Shown piece after piece: positions 4,807 through 8,585 of a stretch of 8,585 bases of DNA; the first letter of the stretch is position 1, and every line of letters begins with the position of its first letter. The DNA is from Pseudomonadota bacterium (GTDB lineage: Bacteria; Desulfobacterota; Desulfobulbia; Desulfobulbales; Desulfobulbaceae). The notes below the pieces were generated by a model. It searched no databases and was not told the DNA's origin. It saw only the letters and a program-made list of their open reading frames with translations. Location: contig WQUH01000285.1 of NCBI GenBank assembly GCA_009782165.1, forward strand, positions 1-8,585, read 5' to 3'. The position numbers and the translations under genes were made by a program.

Positions 4807-6825
4807 TCAATCGCCCATCGCTTCCCTGATTTTGGCGGCAAGCGCGTCGAGCGTAAACGGCTTCTGCAGGAAGTGGACCCCCTCGTCGAGCACGCCGTGA
4901 TGGACAATGACATTGGCGGTGTAGCCGGACATGAACAGACATTTCAATGCGGGATTGAACGTCAGCAGGTTGTTGGCCAGCATACGGCCGTTCATTCCGG
5001 GCATGACCACGTCGGTCAGCAGCAGGTGGATGGTGTCGGCATGGGCATGGGCCAGGCGCATGGCCTCCTCGGGCGTGCCGGCGACCAGCACGGTATAGCC
5101 CAGCTTGCGGAGCATGCCCATGGTGACGTCGAGGATCATGGGCTCGTCCTCCACCAGCAGGACGGTCTCGCTGCCCGAGGCCGCCAGCGACGTTGATTCC
5201 GTCGCCTGATCCATCAGGCTCGTGTACCGGGGGAGATACACCTTGAAGGAGCTCCCCTGCCCCGGTTCGCTGTACACGTTGACGAAGCCGTTGTTCTGCT
5301 TGACAATGCCGTACACGGTCGCCAGACCGAGCCCGGTGCCCCTGCCCGGCTTCTTGGTGGTGAAAAAGGGCTCGAACAGTTGGGAAATCATCTTGGCATC
5401 CATGCCGATGCCGTTGTCGCTCACCGCCAACAAAACATAATCGCCCGGCAGGGTGTCGGCATGCTCGGCGCAATACTGCTCGTTCAGGATCATTGTCGCC
5501 GTCTCGACCGTGACCTTGCCGGTGTCGCCAATGGCATCCCGCGCATTGGCAAAAAGGTTGACCAGGATCTGGTCGAGCTGCGAGGGGTCGATGCGCACCT
5601 GGCCGACGTTCCGGCCGGGCATCCAGGCCAGGCTGATATTTTCGCCGATGAGCCGCTGGAGCATGGTCAGCATCCCGGCCACCGTGTCGTTTAAGTTGAG
5701 CACCTTGGGAGCCGCGGGCTGCCGGCGGGCAAAGGCCAGAAGCTGCCGGGTCAGATCGGCCGATCGCGCCGCGGCCTGCCGGATGCTCTGTAGCCCCGCA
5801 TGCAGCGGGTGCGAGACATCCAGTCCGCTGAGCGCCAGATCGCAATGGCCGAGAATGACCACCAGCATGTTGTTGAAATCATGGGCCACGCCGCCGGCCA
5901 GCCGGCCAATCGATTCCAGCTTGCGCACCTGGGTCAACTGCGTCTCCAGCTTGTTTCTTTCCTCCTCGACCTGCTTGCGGGCGGACACCTCGTTGAACAG
6001 CACCGCCATCCTGCCGGGCGACATCTGAAAGGCATACAACTCAAACACGCCGGCGATCGCCTTGTCGGCATACTCGAACCATTCGGCCTGCCAGCTCTCG
6101 CCGAATTCGGCCGCCAAACGGAAATGCAGCGGCAGCTCGGTGTCGCGGAGTATCGGAAAAATTTCCTCCAGGGCTTTGCCGATGCAGCGGGAGTGGTCCA
6201 GTCCCAGCAGCCTGTCGGCGGCGGGATTGGCGCTGACGAGCACCAGACGGCCTTCGGGCAGCAGGTCGAAGATATGGATGCCCATGGGCAAGGCCTGAAC
6301 AATGTTGCGGCAAGCGGTCTCGCTGGCCAGCAGGGCGGTTTGCGCCTGCCGGTGTTCGGTGATGTCGATGGCGTAGCCGGCAAGCAGGCTTCTTTCCTCC
6401 TGCCGGAGCGGGAACTTGATGGTGGCATAGGTGCGGCCGTTGCACTCTTCCTCGAGGCGGAGAATTTCTTTCCGGGAGACAACCTGCCAGTTGTCCGCCG
6501 TCATCCTGGCCGCGCACTCCGCCGGAAACAGCTCCTGCATGGTCTTGCCGAGCACATCGCTCACCTGCATGCCGACCATATCCTGAAAGTTGTCGCTGAC
6601 TTGCAGGGCTCGGCTCTCGGTGGGCGACACCTCCTTGACGAACGCATAAATGGGGGCGTGCTTGATGAATTGCGCCAGCAGCTCATTGGTGGTCGCCGCC
6701 TTCTCCTCGGCCTGCTTGCCGGCCAGCCCGGCCGCCGCCGCCTTCACCGCCGCCCGCAGGGTCAGGTTCCAGTACAACAGACCAACAATCACCAGAATAA
6801 AGCCAATACTCACAATACTTGTCAT
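4807..6825 (-). CDS. Membrane-anchored hybrid histidine kinase: PAS-PAS-HisKA-HATPase-REC
   Basis: This 672-residue sensor kinase begins with one membrane segment (about residues 3-22, IGFILVIVGLLYW) and has no periplasmic domain, so sensing is probably cytosolic. PAS-like domains span ~47-157 and ~168-285; neither shows an obvious cofactor-binding signature. The kinase core has H315 in the H-box (AHDFNN), the N-box NLFANARDAI (423-432), DNGIGM with D470, FEPFFTTK (484-491) and the GTGLGL lid (496-501). The receiver (~554-670) is intact: E559/D560/E561, phosphoacceptor D605 in TDVVMPGMNG, S633 and K655. An internal phosphorelay H315 to D605 is therefore possible; an Hpt partner or output regulator is not in the window. 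The chosen ATG has AGGA nine bases upstream; an in-frame TTG at 6882 and ATG at 6843 lack a good site. It lies 123 bases downstream of mutL and converges on the pseudo-receiver gene. Confidence 0.92.
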   Translation of the reverse strand: MTSIVSIGFILVIVGLLYWNLTLRAAVKAAAAGLAGKQAEEKAATTNELLAQFIKHAPIYAFVKEVSPTESRALQVSDNFQDMVGMQVSDVLGKTMQELFPAECAARMTADNWQVVSRKEILRLEEECNGRTYATIKFPLRQEERSLLAGYAIDITEHRQAQTALLASETACRNIVQALPMGIHIFDLLPEGRLVLVSANPAADRLLGLDHSRCIGKALEEIFPILRDTELPLHFRLAAEFGESWQAEWFEYADKAIAGVFELYAFQMSPGRMAVLFNEVSARKQVEEERNKLETQLTQVRKLESIGRLAGGVAHDFNNMLVVILGHCDLALSGLDVSHPLHAGLQSIRQAAARSADLTRQLLAFARRQPAAPKVLNLNDTVAGMLTMLQRLIGENISLAWMPGRNVGQVRIDPSQLDQILVNLFANARDAIGDTGKVTVETATMILNEQYCAEHADTLPGDYVLLAVSDNGIGMDAKMISQLFEPFFTTKKPGRGTGLGLATVYGIVKQNNGFVNVYSEPGQGSSFKVYLPRYTSLMDQATESTSLAASGSETVLLVEDEPMILDVTMGMLRKLGYTVLVAGTPEEAMRLAHAHADTIHLLLTDVVMPGMNGRMLANNLLTFNPALKCLFMSGYTANVIVHHGVLDEGVHFLQKPFTLDALAAKIREAMGD

Positions 6826-6834
6826 AAAACTGAT

Positions 6835-6838
6835 TCCT
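6835..6838 (-). promoter_or_regulatory. Ribosome binding site choosing the kinase start
   Basis: On the minus strand AGGA lies nine bases before the ATG at 6825. The two upstream in-frame candidates (ATG at 6843, TTG at 6882) have T-rich or GC-rich leaders without a purine-rich site, and the TTG overlaps a terminator-like hairpin. This favours the shorter 672-residue protein. Confidence 0.5.
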
Positions 6839-6852
6839 GTCATATCAAAAGC

Positions 6853-6888
6853 AAAAATATCGGCGGTCCCGGCCAGGGCCAAGCCGCC
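6853..6888 (-). terminator. Possible terminator between mutL and the kinase gene
   Basis: On the minus strand GGCGG (6888-6884) can pair with CCGCC (6866-6862), enclosing a small GGC/GCC inner stem, and GATATTTTTG follows with a run of five T. It lies about 60 bases after the mutL stop and ends about 30 bases before the kinase ATG. If active, it would separate the kinase from mutL transcription or act as an attenuator. The T run starts four to five bases after the stem, which weakens the call. Confidence 0.35.
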
Positions 6889-6903
6889 CGTTTCGTGCGC
6901 GTC

Positions 6904-6926
6904 CCCGGCCAGGAGCGGCGGCCGGG
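6904..6926 (-). other. GC-rich hairpin just after the mutL stop
   Basis: CCCGGCC (6904-6910) and GGCCGGG (6920-6926) are exact inverted copies around a nine-base loop, 23 bases past the mutL stop. No T tract follows on either strand, so it is not an intrinsic terminator by itself. It may protect the mutL mRNA 3' end or be part of the same mutL-kinase boundary as the hairpin nearer the kinase. Confidence 0.4.
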
Positions 6927-6948
6927 CCGGGCCGCGTCTGGACTGGGT

Positions 6949-8585
6949 TCAGCCGCCATGGCGATGGAACCATTGCTCCACCTCCTGGGCGGTAAAGGTT
7001 TTCAAAACCGGCCGGCCGTGGGGGCAATGGGAAAACACCGCGCCTGCCTCCATCCGCGCCAGCAGCTTGAGCATCTCCACCGGTTGCAGACGGTTTCCCG
7101 CCTTGACCGCGGCCTTGCAGGCCATGGAGGCCAAGAGGTCATCCACCGCCTGCGGCACGGGCCGGGCGGCATCGCTGCGAACCGGCCCCCGCAAACCGTC
7201 GAGGATCTCCCGGAGCAGGGCCTGCGGCGCGACATGGCTGACCAGCGCCGGAGCCGCCTTGATCACATGGGTGGCGTCGCCGAACGGTTCCAGGGCAAAA
7301 CCGAAGGCGGCCACCTCCCCGCCCCGTTGCGCCAGGGTTTCCTCCTGGGCCGGGGTCAGCTCGACGGTCGCCGGAAACAGCAGGGCCTGCTGCGGGATGT
7401 TCGCCGCCAGGTACCCCTGTAGCAGTTGACCGTACAGGAGGCGTTCGTGGGCCGCATGCTGGTCGATCACGATGAACTGTCCCTCCCGTTCGCAGAGCAG
7501 GTAGAGGGAGAACAACTGACCGATCAGGGTCAGGCCGGCATACCCGGCCGCCGGTTCAGGTTCGGACAGCGGCCTGTCCGGCATGGACAGCGGTTCCTCC
7601 GGCCAGACCCGCGCCGGTCGGGGTTGGGCCGGCGACGGCGCGGCGCCCGGAAGACGCGGCTGCGCGGGCGGCTCGGCACTGACCGGGGCGGGGAAATCCG
7701 GCGGTCCGGCAACAGCCGCGCCCAAATCATCCGCCTGTTCCCGGTGGGGCCTCGGCGGCGGCGCAAACAGGCCGGCGCGCAGATCCTGCTGGTATCCGGC
7801 CATGGCCTTGCCGATCCCGTCGGTCACGAAACGGCGCACAGCCTCGCTCCGCCGGAAACGGATCTCGCGCTTGGCCGGGTGGACATTGACGTCCACCTGG
7901 TCAGGGGCAATGGACAGCCGCAGCACCCCGGCCGGCTGATACCCCTTCATCAGAAATCCCCGCATGCCGTCGCCCACCGCGTGCCGGATCATCGCGTCCT
8001 GCACCGGCCGGCCGTTGACCAGCAGGCGCAGGCGGGCGACAGCGGTCTGGGCCGTTTCCGGCAAGAGGAGAAAACCGTCCATCACCATCATCGCCTCCGC
8101 ATCGGCCGTGGCCGCGGCCTGAATCGGCACGAGCCTGCCCTGGCCGCGGAACACCTCGCGGACCCGCTGCTCCAACCCGGCGCCCGGCCGGTAATCGAAG
8201 ACAACCCGGCCATCGGCCGTCAGCGTGAAACCGGTGGCGGGATGCGCCAGGGCCTGATTTCTGACCACTTCCTCGATGTGGTGCATCTCGGTGCGGGCCG
8301 ATTTGAGGAATTTTTTCCGGGCCGGCATGTTGCCGAACAGATGGCGGACCTCGATCACCGTGCCCCGGCCGCAGCCGTCCTGATGGACGTGGCGGAGCGT
8401 CCCGTAGCGGATCTCGGCCCGGGTGCCCAGTTCCTGGTCCTGCGGCCGGGAAAGGATGGTCATCCAGGACACCGCGGCAATGCTGGGGATGGCCTCGCCG
8501 CGAAATCCCAAGGTGGTGATGGCGGCCAACTGGGCCTCCCCGCGGATCTTGGAGGTGGCGTGCCGCTCGAGGCACAGCAGCACGT
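6949..8585 (-). CDS. mutL: DNA mismatch repair protein MutL, 5' end beyond window edge
   Basis: The visible 544 residues cover all but roughly the first 75 of MutL, the ATPase and matchmaker that links MutS mismatch recognition to strand removal. Counting from the edge: RHATSKI (7-13) and GFRGEAI (26-32) are GHKL ATPase motifs, GNMPARKKF (84-92) leads into the transducer domain, and VNVHPAKREIRF (232-243) is the MutL signature. A Pro/Ala-rich linker covers about 275-345, and the dimerisation/endonuclease domain covers ~350-540. The C-terminal domain has DQHAAHE (374-380), ACK (488-490) and CPHGRP (520-525), as in nicking MutL proteins of bacteria without MutH. The last Glu of the usual DQHA(X)2E(X)4E motif is Gly (residue 385, codon 7431-7429). 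The ATP-binding motifs with the catalytic Glu and DNGxG lie outside the window. The hybrid kinase gene follows on the same strand. Confidence 0.97.
   Translation of the reverse strand, partial: VLLCLERHATSKIRGEAQLAAITTLGFRGEAIPSIAAVSWMTILSRPQDQELGTRAEIRYGTLRHVHQDGCGRGTVIEVRHLFGNMPARKKFLKSARTEMHHIEEVVRNQALAHPATGFTLTADGRVVFDYRPGAGLEQRVREVFRGQGRLVPIQAAATADAEAMMVMDGFLLLPETAQTAVARLRLLVNGRPVQDAMIRHAVGDGMRGFLMKGYQPAGVLRLSIAPDQVDVNVHPAKREIRFRRSEAVRRFVTDGIGKAMAGYQQDLRAGLFAPPPRPHREQADDLGAAVAGPPDFPAPVSAEPPAQPRLPGAAPSPAQPRPARVWPEEPLSMPDRPLSEPEPAAGYAGLTLIGQLFSLYLLCEREGQFIVIDQHAAHERLLYGQLLQGYLAANIPQQALLFPATVELTPAQEETLAQRGGEVAAFGFALEPFGDATHVIKAAPALVSHVAPQALLREILDGLRGPVRSDAARPVPQAVDDLLASMACKAAVKAGNRLQPVEMLKLLARMEAGAVFSHCPHGRPVLKTFTAQEVEQWFHRHGG

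Noticed and set aside
6826..6882. TTG at 6882 as kinase start, adding 19 residues
   Set aside because: No ribosome site, and it sits inside a terminator-like hairpin; the ATG at 6825 has AGGA nine bases upstream and opens directly into the membrane segment.
5800..7422. 540-codon plus-strand open frame opposite the kinase and mutL
   Set aside because: It runs across the boundary of two clear minus-strand genes and is Gln/Gly/His/Arg-rich, typical of an antisense shadow of GC-rich coding DNA.

Overview
The window looks like chromosomal DNA of a Gram-negative, probably anaerobic or oxygen-sensitive bacterium. The GC-rich coding sequence, the nicking-type MutL, the DUF4388 (PATAN) protein, the PPC/DUF296 protein and the flavodiiron-like oxygen-binding protein together recall Thermodesulfobacteriota (for example Desulfobulbales or relatives). 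That placement is an inference from gene content, not from a marker gene. No RNA genes, insertion sequences, CRISPR arrays or attachment sites are visible.

Layout. Positions 1-1250 (minus strand) hold a two-gene unit: a metal-dependent amidohydrolase, then a PPC/DUF296 protein cut by the left edge. A divergent intergenic region (1251-1539) with a good sigma70-type promoter and short direct repeats leads into a TauE/SafE-type membrane transporter on the plus strand (1540-2256). A 431-base non-coding stretch (2257-2687) follows, with a 15-base tandem duplication and a weak promoter candidate.

The centre (2688-4659, plus strand) encodes a free-standing di-iron, metallo-beta-lactamase-fold oxygen-binding (ODP-type) protein, then a hairpin and a TTGACA element, then a receiver-like protein joined to a PATAN domain. 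The receiver's phosphoacceptor Asp is replaced by Asn. Converging on this pair from the minus strand is a membrane-anchored hybrid histidine kinase with two PAS-like domains and its own C-terminal receiver (4807-6825). Directly upstream of the kinase on the same strand is mutL (6949-8585), cut by the right edge.

How the genes may work together. The most interesting hypothesis is a local oxygen/redox signalling set: a di-iron sensor, a phosphorylation-blind PATAN adaptor and a hybrid kinase with an intact phosphorelay. Only the domain content and adjacency are seen; the functional link is inferred. The amidohydrolase/PPC pair and the TauE-like exporter are divergently arranged and may share control. 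MutL is a housekeeping gene with no evident link to the rest.
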